A stretch of 25,631 nucleotides of DNA from Methanobacterium sp. UBA279 (GCA_002502855.1 DAQK01000054.1:1-25631); one strand, 5' to 3'. Positions 1-7,771 are shown, counted from the stretch's first letter. Made by a program: numbers and translations. The notes: a model not told the origin generated them from the letters alone.

Positions 1-362
1 ATAACCACCGGTTCGTCACTCTCTGCGATCGTGTCTGACAGCTTGAGATCTAATTTGGTGCCCCTTTTCCAGATAGTGGTATAATCAATCGTAGGAATCA
101 CTGGGATATAAGTAGATAATTCTCGGACCATTCCTTCGAGCAACCTATATGATGCCTTGAGAATAACATGTAACATCATTAAATGCTGGATGAAGGGTTC
201 AGGAAATTCATATCTGCGTCCTACTTTGCCCTCATTCGCCTGAGCGAGATCCTTTGACCAGCTATCTAAAAATTCAAATGAAAAATATAATTCGCCACGG
301 CGCACTAATTTCTCATTGTATTCGATCCAGTCTCGCTTGTCAACATATTCTCTTCTTGTCAT
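1..362 (-). CDS. IS5/IS4-type transposase, N-terminal part (runs off the left edge)
   Basis: An uninterrupted reading frame of 120 codons runs from an ATG at 360-362 to the left edge. The protein begins MTRREYVDKRDW, followed by a YNEKLVRRGE segment and later YTTIWKRG. The layout (an N-terminal RDWxxYNxxLVxRGE block, an LxxLHVxLxxSYRLLEGMxR helix block, then a DYTTIWKR block) is what I know from IS5-like DDE transposases common in methanogens. The frame ends in EPVV just before the point where the first catalytic aspartate would be expected, so the catalytic core lies outside the window. It would move its own insertion sequence. There is no frameshift in the visible part, so it may be intact. 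The exact IS family is not certain. Confidence 0.8.
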   Translation of the reverse strand, partial: MTRREYVDKRDWIEYNEKLVRRGELYFSFEFLDSWSKDLAQANEGKVGRRYEFPEPFIQHLMMLHVILKASYRLLEGMVRELSTYIPVIPTIDYTTIWKRGTKLDLKLSDTIAESDEPVV

Positions 363-417
363 TGACTACTTCACCATTATTACAATATTTATGTAGTCAA
401 GTTATTTACCTGTTTGG

Positions 418-447
418 TCAACACAGCAGCGAAACATGCTGTGTTGA
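418..447. repeat. Perfect 11-bp inverted repeat (hairpin) at the IS end
   Basis: TCAACACAGCA (418-428) and TGCTGTGTTGA (437-447) are perfect inverted copies around an 8-nt loop. They lie 56-85 bp upstream of the transposase start, where the terminal inverted repeat of the element is expected. The role as an IS terminus or transposase-binding subterminal repeat is inferred. Confidence 0.6.
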
Positions 448-553
448 ACAAATCCGCAAAATCGATAAGCATTGCCTCAACCCATAATAGCAGGAAAGAT
501 AATCGAAATCGCTATCAATAGGATAAATTCAAAAAAGTTAATCAACACAGCAT
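436..553. repeat. 118-bp segment bounded by 12-bp perfect inverted repeats
   Basis: ATGCTGTGTTGA (436-447) and TCAACACAGCAT (542-553) are perfect reverse complements and enclose about 94 bp without a gene. The right copy repeats the motif of the IS-end hairpin. This has the form of a small non-autonomous element (MITE-like) or of the footprint of a second, deleted IS copy. Flanking target duplications are not obvious. Confidence 0.45.
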
Positions 554-1186
554 ATTATAATCATTCAAAAAAACGAAGATAATCATAGGAATAAACACGA
601 ACTAATAACCAATTACATCATTAATTAATCAAAAAAAGTATTATTTCTAAGATCATATGATATATTATCAGGTTCTGATTGGAGTTAGAACCCATCATTA
701 TATCAAACCCTAATTTCTGAATGTCAATTTAACGCTGTTGAATTGAATTCATTCGAAATAGGTATTCATTCAAGATTACTATTTCCAATTTATATGGATT
801 AACTTAGAGACATGTGGTGGAGGTAGTTTAAGGATAGGCTTTGGGATGCATACTTCTCAGACTGATTTTTTTTTAGATATGCTGTTTTTAACTATTTCTT
901 GATAAGTTATATTATCTTGAGTTTTAAACACACTTCCTAAAAAGAAACCGGAAGAAGTAGTAATCAAGGAAAACCTTGAAAGTGTCATTAATATGTGTAA
1001 CTGCATTTAGATATTATATTAATCTGTACAAATACCTTTAAAAACGTATACATTAATCCGTATAAAAAATTTGTAAATTTTACCTTCAGTAATCAACAAC
1101 TATTAATAATAATTATAACATATTTAGTATTAATTTTTATTGATGAAAAATTTAAACTTCACAATAAAATCAAATCTCAAAAAAAC
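554..1186. other. AT-rich stretch without a gene
   Basis: No convincing reading frame is present on either strand. The only structures seen are a 6-bp hairpin (GGTTCT 671-676 with AGAACC 687-692) and two similar blocks, ATTAATCTGTACAAAT near 1018 and ATTAATCCGTATAAAA near 1052, of unknown meaning. It is probably decayed spacer between the insertion sequence and the broken genes to its right. Confidence 0.5.
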
Positions 1187-2036
1187 TTATATAATACTAG
1201 ACTGGCGTTCAGGACCATCAAACAACATTTTAAATCTTTTTATAAAGCCACTACCAATTAATACTTCATTAACTTCTCTATCACAAAAACAATGAATCTT
1301 AACATCGAATTCAGGGCCAAGTTCAGGAATAATTATAAATCCATATGCTACACGTACGTTCTGTATCACCGTTTGCTACATGTAACGTTTCAGATGGTGC
1401 ATCAGCATCACCTAAATTTAACATATCATAAATTGTTTTAGGCAATAAAAGTTCTCCAGAGTAACCAGTGTCAATTAAGACGGGATAAGGTTCATCTTCA
1501 TTATTAGGGTACAAGTTCCCACTTAATGACTTTACACGTATCCCCATATAAGGTTCTTGACCTAAATAACCATTATAAGGCCAGCTTACCCGGGACCTCA
1601 TTGGCCATCTTAATGTCACTCTCTTATCTTCTTGTTCAACTTTAAAAACAAGTCTATGTTTAGCATCAGAAGCAGCATCTTTTACATCATTCAAAGAGTT
1701 TCCTACTGCTTTAATTTTTCCTTCTGCGATCACCAAATATTTGCTAAAATATTCTCCTTCAATAAGAGATCGATTTTGATTATAAAAATTTAAGTTTTTC
1801 ATTCTTTCCAATTCTTTTTCATCTAATGAATATGATGGATCTACTAAAACGAGTTTTTTAAATGCATTAAAAATTATGTTTAAGTTCATTTCTTGAGATT
1901 CCATTTTCAAAAATTCTTCCTCATTTCGGATTTTCAATAATGCTTCAGATTGAAATTTCCTTTTTTTCTCAGACATAGATGGTGTTGTTGCTGTTGCAAC
2001 ATAATCACGTGTGTCTATCATCATTGTTTCAGACAT
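1187..2036 (-). pseudogene. Retropepsin-like (clan AA) aspartic protease, frameshifted near the C terminus
   Basis: The frame starts at an ATG at 2034-2036 and is open for 237 codons. It contains the single aspartic protease motif VLIDTGYSGELLLP followed by an LHVANGDT block. A second frame (1187-1369) carries the rest of the fold, ending VLIGSGFIKRFKMLFDGPER, the expected C-terminal block of this family. The two frames join at ACGTACGT (1351-1358). Removing one ACGT gives a smooth GDTERVAYGF junction, and removing a single T would give GDTERTVAYGF. The enzyme would work as a dimer of one DTG domain per chain. About 180 residues precede the domain and match nothing I recognise. The start overlaps the stop of the upstream gene (ATGTCTGA), so the two were translationally coupled. 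Substrate unknown. It is probably non-functional as written, unless the indel is a sequencing error. Confidence 0.7.
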
Positions 2037-2627
2037 CGAATAACTCCTTTAAAATTTTTTCTGAAAATTTTCTCGCTTTTTGATAAATTGAAAGGTTTTT
2101 AATTAAATTTTCTTTATTTTGAGAAGCATAATGAAAATTAAAACTTCCACTTATATGATCTGCATCCTGGGGTTTGATGGTTAATGTTACAATAAAATTT
2201 TCAAATGAGAATTTAATAATCCCCCCAAACTCATATTTATTTGAAAAAATTTCAGTTAATTTTTTATCATTGATTAAAAAGATATTTTTTAATATTTCTC
2301 TTCCAACTTCTATAGTATATACAAAGTTAAATCCCATCGCAGTATAAGGAGTTTCAGGAAGTGTGTTTATATACTTAGAAATGATTTCTGGCAATTTTTC
2401 GATATTTCGTGGATTAATTTTTTTTTTGTTGACAGTTGTAAGTTTTTCTTGCTCTACCATCAAATTAAAATTATCCGTTTCAATCACAGATGCTACGGGT
2501 AAATGTGCAATTAGTTACATTTTCTTCTAATATCCCTTTTTCAGCCAGCCAATCTTTTAGAAACAATTGTTGGGTTGTGATTTTTTGCTAATAATACGAT
2601 ATTTGCCCCATTTAATGAAAAATTCAT
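2029..2627 (-). pseudogene. Conserved-looking protein of unknown function, partner of the aspartic protease, two 1-bp frameshifts
   Basis: The longest open frame begins at a GTG (2485-2487) and gives 152 residues. Coding sequence continues upstream in two other frames. An ATG at 2625-2627, preceded by a G-rich site (GGGGG), starts MNFSLNGANIVLLAKNHN. A shift at the T-run 2555-2558 (A-run on the coding strand) leads into DWLAEKGILEENVTN, and a second shift near 2500-2513 leads into PVASVIETDNF. Both are explained by one extra base each, which restores 199 codons including the stop. The protein is soluble, mixed alpha/beta in appearance, and has no membrane segment. I do not recognise the family. 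It overlaps the protease gene by 8 bp (ATGTCTGA), so the two probably act together. Confidence 0.6.
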
Positions 2628-2880
2628 CCAAACAACCCCCAAATAGATTCTTCATAAAATTTATTTCTTAAATATTATATTTTACTTGAATAATTTTATT
2701 AAATTATTATATATCTTATTTTATAAATTTTTAATACTATCTGACTAATTATTCATCTGCACTATTATAGAAGTACCAAAGGTTTTAAACTATTTATTTT
2801 AATGAAATGATCTTAAACTGTCTTTCACTTAATTAAAGATTAATTCATGGATTACACAGTGTACAAGTTTAATAAGTTAA
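2628..2880. other. AT-rich intergenic stretch
   Basis: No coding signal is seen. It would hold the promoter of the minus-strand gene pair starting at 2627, and several TATA-like AT tracts (2665-2730) could serve. I cannot choose among them. Confidence 0.4.
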
Positions 2881-3082
2881 GTTCTTCACTATAATTGGTT
2901 ATTATGTGTTCCACATGAGAAAGAGTGGGAACAAAATTTAAAATGTGACTGACTGTGGAAATAATAGATTTTCATTCAAATTAACAGGTATTAAAGATGG
3001 TGTTATTAAGGAAATAACATTAGTTTCTGAATGCAAAGCTTGTAATGAAAGATTTGTAACTAACTACCTTGTGCCAATTTAG
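2881..3082 (+). pseudogene. Zinc-ribbon-like protein fragment, frameshifted
   Basis: Two adjoining frames read as one protein tail. The first gives VPHEKEWEQNLKCDC and the second GNNRFSFKLTGIKDG, then SECKACNERFVTNY, ending at a TAG (3080-3082). The frames join at TGACTGAC (2946-2953). Removing one TGAC restores a CDCG motif which, with the later CKAC, makes a CxC...CxxC zinc ribbon. No start codon with a ribosome-binding site is found and a TAA lies in frame just upstream, so the N terminus is gone. It is probably a remnant of a larger gene of unknown function. Confidence 0.5.
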
Positions 3083-3413
3083 ATGATTATTTTGAGTTAT
3101 TTTTAATATAACCTGTTCATGTTTTAATTATACAGTGGCAACAATATACCCAATATTGCAACTAGGATGGAGAGCTCTGCTTATCTACGAAAAAAGAAAA
3201 ATTCATCATACATCCCATGATTAGGTTTAGGATAATATCATTTAAGGAATAAAAATAACAATATTGCCTACATACTAACTTCACAATAATGTATCTACAT
3301 AACATCCATATAATCATCGAAAGCCAAGTCACAATAGAAATATAGCCATATAGACAATTTTTAGATATTTTTTAATTTTAAGAATTAATATGCATTTGTA
3401 GTTTTACAAGAAC
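3083..3413. other. AT-rich intergenic stretch
   Basis: No convincing coding frame is seen on either strand. It lies between the fossil ending at 3082 and the HEPN gene stop at 3414. No strong hairpin or clear T-run terminator stands out. Confidence 0.4.
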
Positions 3414-3797
3414 TTAAATTTCTTTTAAAAATTTTAAAGACTCTTCAACAAATGATTTAGCTATTTTTAATTGATCTTCAGCTATTTTTTTATTTATATT
3501 ATCTTGAAAATCATAATCAGCCTGTTCTCTTAGGGTTAGAGAATCCATAAACTTTTTAAAAATATATTGATCAAAATCGTTTCCATGAACATATTCTTTA
3601 GAAAATACACGCATTAATCCAGCATGTGTTTTTGGTTTAATTCCTTTTAAGGATAAAAGTAGTTTAGCCGAAGTAAACATAACATAGTATGAAATGCTAA
3701 CAGAATCCCCATAATGTCCCGATTTTAAAAGTATTTCGCTTGATTCAAGTTTCTCATAGACTTTGTTTAATCCTGCTCGAATTTCATCATCATGCAA
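3414..3797 (-). CDS. HEPN-domain protein of an MNT-HEPN pair (COG1895 type)
   Basis: I chose the TTG at 3795-3797 as start. It has an AGGTG site six bases upstream, overlaps the end of the MNT gene (stop at 3790-3792), and gives 127 residues, the usual size. A longer frame upstream to 3872 would lie wholly inside the MNT gene and adds an unlikely lysine/phenylalanine-rich tail. The protein is all-helical: HDDEIRAGLNKVYEKLESSE, then SYYVMFTSAKLLLSLKGIKPKTHAGLM, then an RxxADY-like RExADYD site near the C terminus. In such pairs the HEPN protein is usually the toxin (an RNase or related) and the MNT protein the antidote. The RX4-6H motif of classical HepT is not evident, so the catalytic residues are uncertain. 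Confidence 0.8.
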   Translation of the reverse strand: MHDDEIRAGLNKVYEKLESSEILLKSGHYGDSVSISYYVMFTSAKLLLSLKGIKPKTHAGLMRVFSKEYVHGNDFDQYIFKKFMDSLTLREQADYDFQDNINKKIAEDQLKIAKSFVEESLKFLKEI

Positions 3798-4092
3798 GAA
3801 CAACACCTTCTTTAAGAACAGTGGATAAAAAAGAAAAATCTTTTTCTTTTTCAAACTTTTCTTCATCAACAAAATGAGCAGAGATTAATTCTTCATTATC
3901 AATCAATATTTCATATATCTTATCATATATAAAATCGAATAATTCATCTTTATAGGAAGAAACAATTAAAATATCAATGTCAGAATCCTCTGTGTCGTCA
4001 CCTCTTGCAACAGACCCAAAAAGGATAATATTCTTTATTTTATCTGACTTTATAGATTTTGCAAAGTCTTTAGCTATTTGACTCCTTAACAT
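3790..4092 (-). CDS. MNT-domain nucleotidyltransferase, partner of the HEPN protein
   Basis: A 100-residue protein of the minimal nucleotidyltransferase (pol-beta) superfamily. The nucleotide-binding site is GSVARG (residues 26-31) and the metal-binding pair is in DSDID (D38 and D40). Both are intact, so the enzyme should be active. In studied pairs the MNT protein adds AMP to the HEPN toxin and neutralises it, and the same is likely here. It precedes the HEPN gene and overlaps it by 8 bp, so the two form one operon. An AT-rich TATTATAA lies 15-25 bases upstream of the ATG. Sitting next to an IS-bearing, decayed region, the pair fits a mobile toxin-antitoxin module. Confidence 0.85.
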   Translation of the reverse strand: MLRSQIAKDFAKSIKSDKIKNIILFGSVARGDDTEDSDIDILIVSSYKDELFDFIYDKIYEILIDNEELISAHFVDEEKFEKEKDFSFLSTVLKEGVVLA

Positions 4093-4275
4093 CTGAATCC
4101 CTTATAATATGATTAATAAGAAATTAGTCTAATATTCCATAATTCATTTATGAATTTAATAACATTTAAATATTCTTTTATTGGATGGAGCTGTCCCATA
4201 ATTATTTTTTTAGCCTTAATTTTTTGTACTTTTCCTGTTTTTATAATCGATTTTTTAAAGGAAGATAAAATATCA

Positions 4276-4288
4276 AAAATTATATATA
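4276..4288 (+). promoter_or_regulatory. TATA box for the 4313-5202 gene pair
   Basis: AATTATATATAT lies about 28 bases upstream of the ATG at 4313. Transcription starting about 25 bases downstream would give a very short or absent leader. An AAGGT at about 4301-4305 could be the ribosome-binding site if the start is earlier. Confidence 0.5.
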
Positions 4289-4312
4289 TCATAAAAGTTA
4301 AAGGTAAATAAC

Positions 4313-4546
4313 ATGATATCGACAGTTACTGCAACCGCTGTAGCGGTTACTACAGGCCAAGTAATGAGTTACAGTATCATAGCTGTGGTGTCTCTAATTG
4401 TTTTCCTTGCTCTTAAGGAAATTCTAAGCTCAGAAACGGATAGACCTTCTGTCAAGTTATTCCTCAAAGGATCCAACATCGCCATTGTACCTTTATTACT
4501 AGTTTTTGTAGCTATAGTAGCATATAAAGTGGTAACCATACTTTAA
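4313..4546 (+). CDS. Small two-helix membrane protein of unknown function
   Basis: This 77-residue protein has two membrane segments (about residues 18-37 and 53-75) joined by a short polar loop (SSETDRPSVKLF). I recognise no family. The ATG has an AAGGT eight bases upstream. The next gene starts 14 bases after its stop, so the two are probably cotranscribed. The small hydrophobic protein may help insert, anchor or stabilise the secreted product of that gene. That is inference from position only. Confidence 0.65.
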   Translation: MISTVTATAVAVTTGQVMSYSIIAVVSLIVFLALKEILSSETDRPSVKLFLKGSNIAIVPLLLVFVAIVAYKVVTIL

Positions 4547-4560
4547 GGATGTGTATTTAA

Positions 4561-5202
4561 ATGAAAAACAGTGTTATTATAATTGCAATTATTGTAATTG
4601 TAGTAGTTGTTGTAGGTGCTCTTGCATACCTGAACGTGTTCACAGCACCCGCAAATGGTGATAATAAAACTCAAGTTACTGCAAATGGAACTAAAATAAC
4701 GGTGATCAACAATAATCAAGATGTATGGGCCCACTGGAAGTTACAGCTTCAAAATGCACCTCAGAAAAATGGAACTACACAAACTTACTACGTAGATACA
4801 TACGTTAAACCAGGGGAAAATGTCACATTCGATATGAGTAACATGTTAGGTTATGAAAACACACCATTACCACCAAATACCAATATAACGGTATTGGGTT
4901 GGGGAGGAGTGTACAATTCAACAGCCAGTGGTGAAAGTAAATTTGACACATCTTTCCTGCTATGGACTACCGATCAAACCAAACAATCTAACAACACATT
5001 GGATATAGACCCACCACAAGCAATCGGAGCCTTACCAGGGAATGTAACAGATAACTCAGTGAATGTAGGAACCATTGATCCTGGCAGCAACCCCAATGAC
5101 CTATTATTCGTACAATTTAACGTGGTTATTGGACCCAATGGAGAACTTATCTTAGAGTTAAGTGGAACACCCACACTCTGTAACGTCATTGCTCAAACAT
5201 AG
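4561..5202 (+). CDS. Membrane-anchored extracellular protein of unknown function
   Basis: This 213-residue protein has an N-terminal signal anchor (residues 4-28, almost only I, V and A) and a polar, asparagine- and threonine-rich outer domain. Several NxS/T sites (NGT, NVT, NIT, NST, NNT) could be N-glycosylated, as in archaeal surface proteins. The domain looks beta-rich: GTKITVINNNQDVWAHWKLQ near residue 43, and alternating polar/hydrophobic runs at the C terminus (DLLFVQFNVVIG). One cysteine lies near the end. The ATG follows a GGATG at about 4547. I do not recognise the family. The surface location is well supported; the role is not known. Confidence 0.7.
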   Translation: MKNSVIIIAIIVIVVVVVGALAYLNVFTAPANGDNKTQVTANGTKITVINNNQDVWAHWKLQLQNAPQKNGTTQTYYVDTYVKPGENVTFDMSNMLGYENTPLPPNTNITVLGWGGVYNSTASGESKFDTSFLLWTTDQTKQSNNTLDIDPPQAIGALPGNVTDNSVNVGTIDPGSNPNDLLFVQFNVVIGPNGELILELSGTPTLCNVIAQT

Positions 5203-5226
5203 AAAAAACACAATTTATACCTACCC

Positions 5227-5239
5227 TTTTTTTATTTTT
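5227..5239 (+). terminator. T-run terminator after the secreted-protein gene
   Basis: T7-A-T5 (5227-5239) begins 25 bases after the stop codon. Archaeal transcription ends at such T-runs without needing a hairpin. Confidence 0.55.
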
Positions 5240-5288
5240 AACTAAATCTGGATACTTATGAATTTTTACTGAATCTACTTTGATACCT

Positions 5289-5894
5289 ATGAAGAAGAGA
5301 TATATAGTCTTAATAATCCTATTGATACTTGTTGTAGTGGTAGCTCTTTTAGAATATAGCCAGGGGACGGTCAGTGCCCTCGCCTTTGACCAGATGGATT
5401 ACAATTACCACTCCGAAGTCATCATTCCCCCAGCTGCACCTAATGAAGGTTATCTGGGTGGCTATTATGATATAAATGGAACTGGCCGTGATTTTAAAAT
5501 GTTGCTGGTTCTCTCTGGCGCGGAAAAATCAGAAAGCCCACTGGATTATACCTCAGATGGGTTGAAAGTAACTGGACATATAGATACGGTTAAAGCCACC
5601 CCACAAACCATTTACAATTTGTTACTAAAGAATTTAAAGGGAGCAATGTTCAGCACCATCTTAAGTGGGAACATGAACATGACCTGTGCAGCCTGGACCG
5701 GGACATCAAAGTTCCAGAACGATGGAGAGAACTTCAACGGTACTTTCTCCATAGATGGGGTGGTGACCGACTGGGAGGGAAATTACACACTCACTCAGAA
5801 TGAAAGCAGGATCATGATCACTGCAGACTATTTCTACTGGTCCAAAAAGACACCGGAAAATAAAAAGCCTGTACACAGCGTATATTATATTTAA
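5289..5894 (+). CDS. Membrane-anchored extracellular protein of unknown function
   Basis: I placed the start at the ATG at 5289 (MKKRYIVLIILLILVVVVAL). A TTG three codons earlier has no better site. The result is about 201 residues. After the signal anchor (residues 5-23) comes an outer domain with YHSEVIIPPAAP, then a central amphipathic segment (TPQTIYNLLLKNLKGAMFSTIL) and a C-terminal beta-rich part with GTFSIDGVVTDWEGNYTLTQ. Several NxS/T sites are present. It differs in sequence from the previous gene but has the same architecture, and probably sits on the cell surface. No ribosome-binding site is clear upstream. I do not recognise the family. Confidence 0.7.
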   Translation: MKKRYIVLIILLILVVVVALLEYSQGTVSALAFDQMDYNYHSEVIIPPAAPNEGYLGGYYDINGTGRDFKMLLVLSGAEKSESPLDYTSDGLKVTGHIDTVKATPQTIYNLLLKNLKGAMFSTILSGNMNMTCAAWTGTSKFQNDGENFNGTFSIDGVVTDWEGNYTLTQNESRIMITADYFYWSKKTPENKKPVHSVYYI

Positions 5895-5950
5895 AAAAAT
5901 TTTTTAGAGATCTCGTTTTGTCTCTTTTGATTATCTTATTTTTCCTATTA

Positions 5951-6049
5951 AATAATCCTATTTTCCCCCAATCTAAATCTATTGAATAATCCTGTTTTCC
6001 CCCATCTAAATCTATTGAATAATCCTGTTTTCCCCCATCTAAATCTATT
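5951..6049. repeat. Three tandem copies of a 33-bp repeat
   Basis: The unit begins AATAATCCTGTTTTCCCCC and continues ATCTAAATCTATTG. Copies are at 5951-5984 (34 bp, two differences), 5985-6017 and 6018-6049. The repeat lies between two convergent genes, is rich in T and C runs on the plus strand, and may act in transcription termination. A minus-strand frame crosses it but is probably not a gene. Confidence 0.85.
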
Positions 6050-6089
6050 TTTTCCACAACACTAATCTCGATCCCTGTTTTCCGGCCCC

Positions 6090-7487
6090 CTAAAATGGAA
6101 GCCAACTATACAACAGAGGCGCGTAGAAGGGTACTATTAAAAAGAGGAATGTGTTGGATATTCCATGGGATAGTGTGATTCCGAAGAGGCTCCTTGTTTT
6201 CTGGAAGACGTATCCATAGAAGATGGCCACAGAAAATACAAATATAAGGTCGTAAAAGGAGTTCCAGCCTATGTGAAGTGCTGTGAAGAGTAAAGACGTA
6301 TATAGTAATCCTAAAGATGCCCCAAATACAGTTTCAGAATTTTTCTGGATTATACCCCTGAATAAAATCTCTTCAGCCAGGCCAGTGGATATGATAAGTA
6401 TTACAGAGGCAAGGAGAAGGTTCTGCAGGTTAAATGTTGCAATCAATGGTTTGGGTTCGAGAATCAAGTATTCTATCACACCTAAAAGGACACTAGTTAA
6501 TGCAACGGCCAATTGGAGTGGAATGTTGCCCCATATGAAACCTATATTCTTAAGGGATAACCCCTGAGCCCTCATGATAGTAAATGAAGCAGCGAAGAGG
6601 GGTATAGCTATTATGGGGAACCAGTATAATGGTTGTATCTGTACTAAAGGGATTGACAGGCCTATGATACGGATTATGGGTAGGGCCATCATGGATTGAA
6701 GCAAAAGAGAGAAATTATGTGAAGTTTTTAAGGAAGAATTCAGGAGTAAAGCAAAGAGTATCACCGCTTCAAGGGCCAGACCTACCTCTAGGTTAGAGTA
6801 AGCCACTAATGCTTCCGCAACAATAAGTCCCACCAAATAAAGGAGTGCAGTTACCAGTTCACTGGGGGATATATGGAATTTTGAACGGGTTTTCCCAGTA
6901 CCCTGGATTTCAGGGGTTTTCCCAGTACCCTGGATTTCAGCAGGTTTTTCCTGTACTTTATAACCAGATTTTCTCAACCTCGGGAAGAATCCTTTATGAC
7001 CATGTTCCTCCAACTTCTGAGGGGATGGTGTATGGCCTGATTTCTGGTTGGACCCTTTATCTCCTGGTGGGTGGTTTACCTGTGATATGTGGGTGTTGGC
7101 TAAAAGTGAACGGATTACTATCTGTCTATCTGTGTCACCTGTCTTTTTGAAGCTTTCCAGAGCTTCTTCGTAGTATTCTCTGGCTTGGTCATGATGGTCA
7201 TTATATTCTTGGATGATGCCTAGGCCAGTCTGGCTGTAACCCTTTCCAGTGTGGTCATTATTTTTGGAGTAGAGGTTTAAAGAATTTTCATAGTAATCTC
7301 GGGCGGTGTCGTAGTTTTTCATACTCAGATAAAGATTTCCCATCTTCAAAAATAAATCGGCTTCCTCGATATCATCATTAACATGATCTAATGCTTTTTT
7401 ATACCATATTAAAGCTTCTTCATAATTTTCTTCCTGATAAAAGTTATCTGCTAACTCTAAAAATTTCCGGGATTCCTGTTTTTCCAT
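6090..7487 (-). CDS. TPR-CPBP (CAAX-type) intramembrane metalloprotease fusion
   Basis: This 465-residue protein begins with three tetratricopeptide repeats (about residues 5-120), for example NYEEALIWYKKAL and NYDTARDYYENSLNLY, giving a cytoplasmic protein-binding part. A polar linker (130-205) contains the 9-residue unit EIQGTGKTP twice. From about 208 on there are several membrane helices with all CPBP motifs: EEILFR (E372, E373, R377), FTALH (F401, H405) and HGISN (H441, N445), the expected metal-binding and catalytic residues. CPBP proteins cleave or sort prenylated or membrane substrates; the target here is unknown. The ATG at 7485-7487 lies close to the upstream promoter region. It is transcribed away from the polysaccharide genes, so a link to them is not implied. 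Confidence 0.85.
   Translation of the reverse strand: MEKQESRKFLELADNFYQEENYEEALIWYKKALDHVNDDIEEADLFLKMGNLYLSMKNYDTARDYYENSLNLYSKNNDHTGKGYSQTGLGIIQEYNDHHDQAREYYEEALESFKKTGDTDRQIVIRSLLANTHISQVNHPPGDKGSNQKSGHTPSPQKLEEHGHKGFFPRLRKSGYKVQEKPAEIQGTGKTPEIQGTGKTRSKFHISPSELVTALLYLVGLIVAEALVAYSNLEVGLALEAVILFALLLNSSLKTSHNFSLLLQSMMALPIIRIIGLSIPLVQIQPLYWFPIIAIPLFAASFTIMRAQGLSLKNIGFIWGNIPLQLAVALTSVLLGVIEYLILEPKPLIATFNLQNLLLASVILIISTGLAEEILFRGIIQKNSETVFGASLGLLYTSLLFTALHIGWNSFYDLIFVFSVAIFYGYVFQKTRSLFGITLSHGISNTFLFLIVPFYAPLLYSWLPF
6887..6940. repeat. Perfect 27-bp direct repeat inside the protease linker
   Basis: GGGTTTTCCCAGTACCCTGG followed by ATTTCAG occurs twice, at 6887-6913 and 6914-6940, without a mismatch. 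It encodes the doubled EIQGTGKTP linker and keeps the frame. Perfect identity points to recent slippage. Confidence 0.85.
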
Positions 7488-7730
7488 TGTGACACCGAAG
7501 ATCGTTAAATATACTCTTATTTTTAAAGTTCTAAATAAAATATTTGAGTATCCAAATAATTTGATATAATAGATTTAATCATGATTCTAATAAAAGATTT
7601 TTCATCCCCAGATCGAACACCAACTTTTTCCTTAACCCCAAAATTTTTAATCAAAAAAGTATACTTCAGCCAAATTCATTAAAAAAAATTTGATCCCCTC
7701 TATGACATTATTTCCACACATCTATCAAAG

Positions 7731-7738
7731 TTTATATA
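7731..7738 (+). promoter_or_regulatory. TATA box for the glycosyltransferase at 7772
   Basis: TTTATATA lies 34-41 bases upstream of the ATG, so transcription would begin around 7760 and leave a leader of about 10 bases. This is one of the clearest promoters in the window. Confidence 0.65.
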
Positions 7739-7771
7739 TGTTAGTAACATATTCATAAACAATAATGTGAA

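Noticed and set aside
254..487. 77-codon plus-strand frame
   Set aside because: It is antisense to the transposase N terminus and crosses the IS-end hairpin; the protein has no natural composition.
3414..3872. Longer HEPN frame starting at 3872
   Set aside because: The extra 25 residues lie wholly inside the MNT gene and are lysine/phenylalanine-rich; the TTG at 3795-3797 has a proper ribosome-binding site.
5951..6049. CRISPR array
   Set aside because: The units abut with no unique spacers and no cas genes are near; it is a simple tandem repeat.
5818..6105. 95-codon minus-strand frame over the 33-bp repeat
   Set aside because: It overlaps the 3' ends of both neighbouring genes, and its repeats follow only from the 33-bp unit being a multiple of three.
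6283..7150. Plus-strand frames inside the TPR-CPBP gene
   Set aside because: They are antisense to a well-supported gene with complete catalytic motifs.
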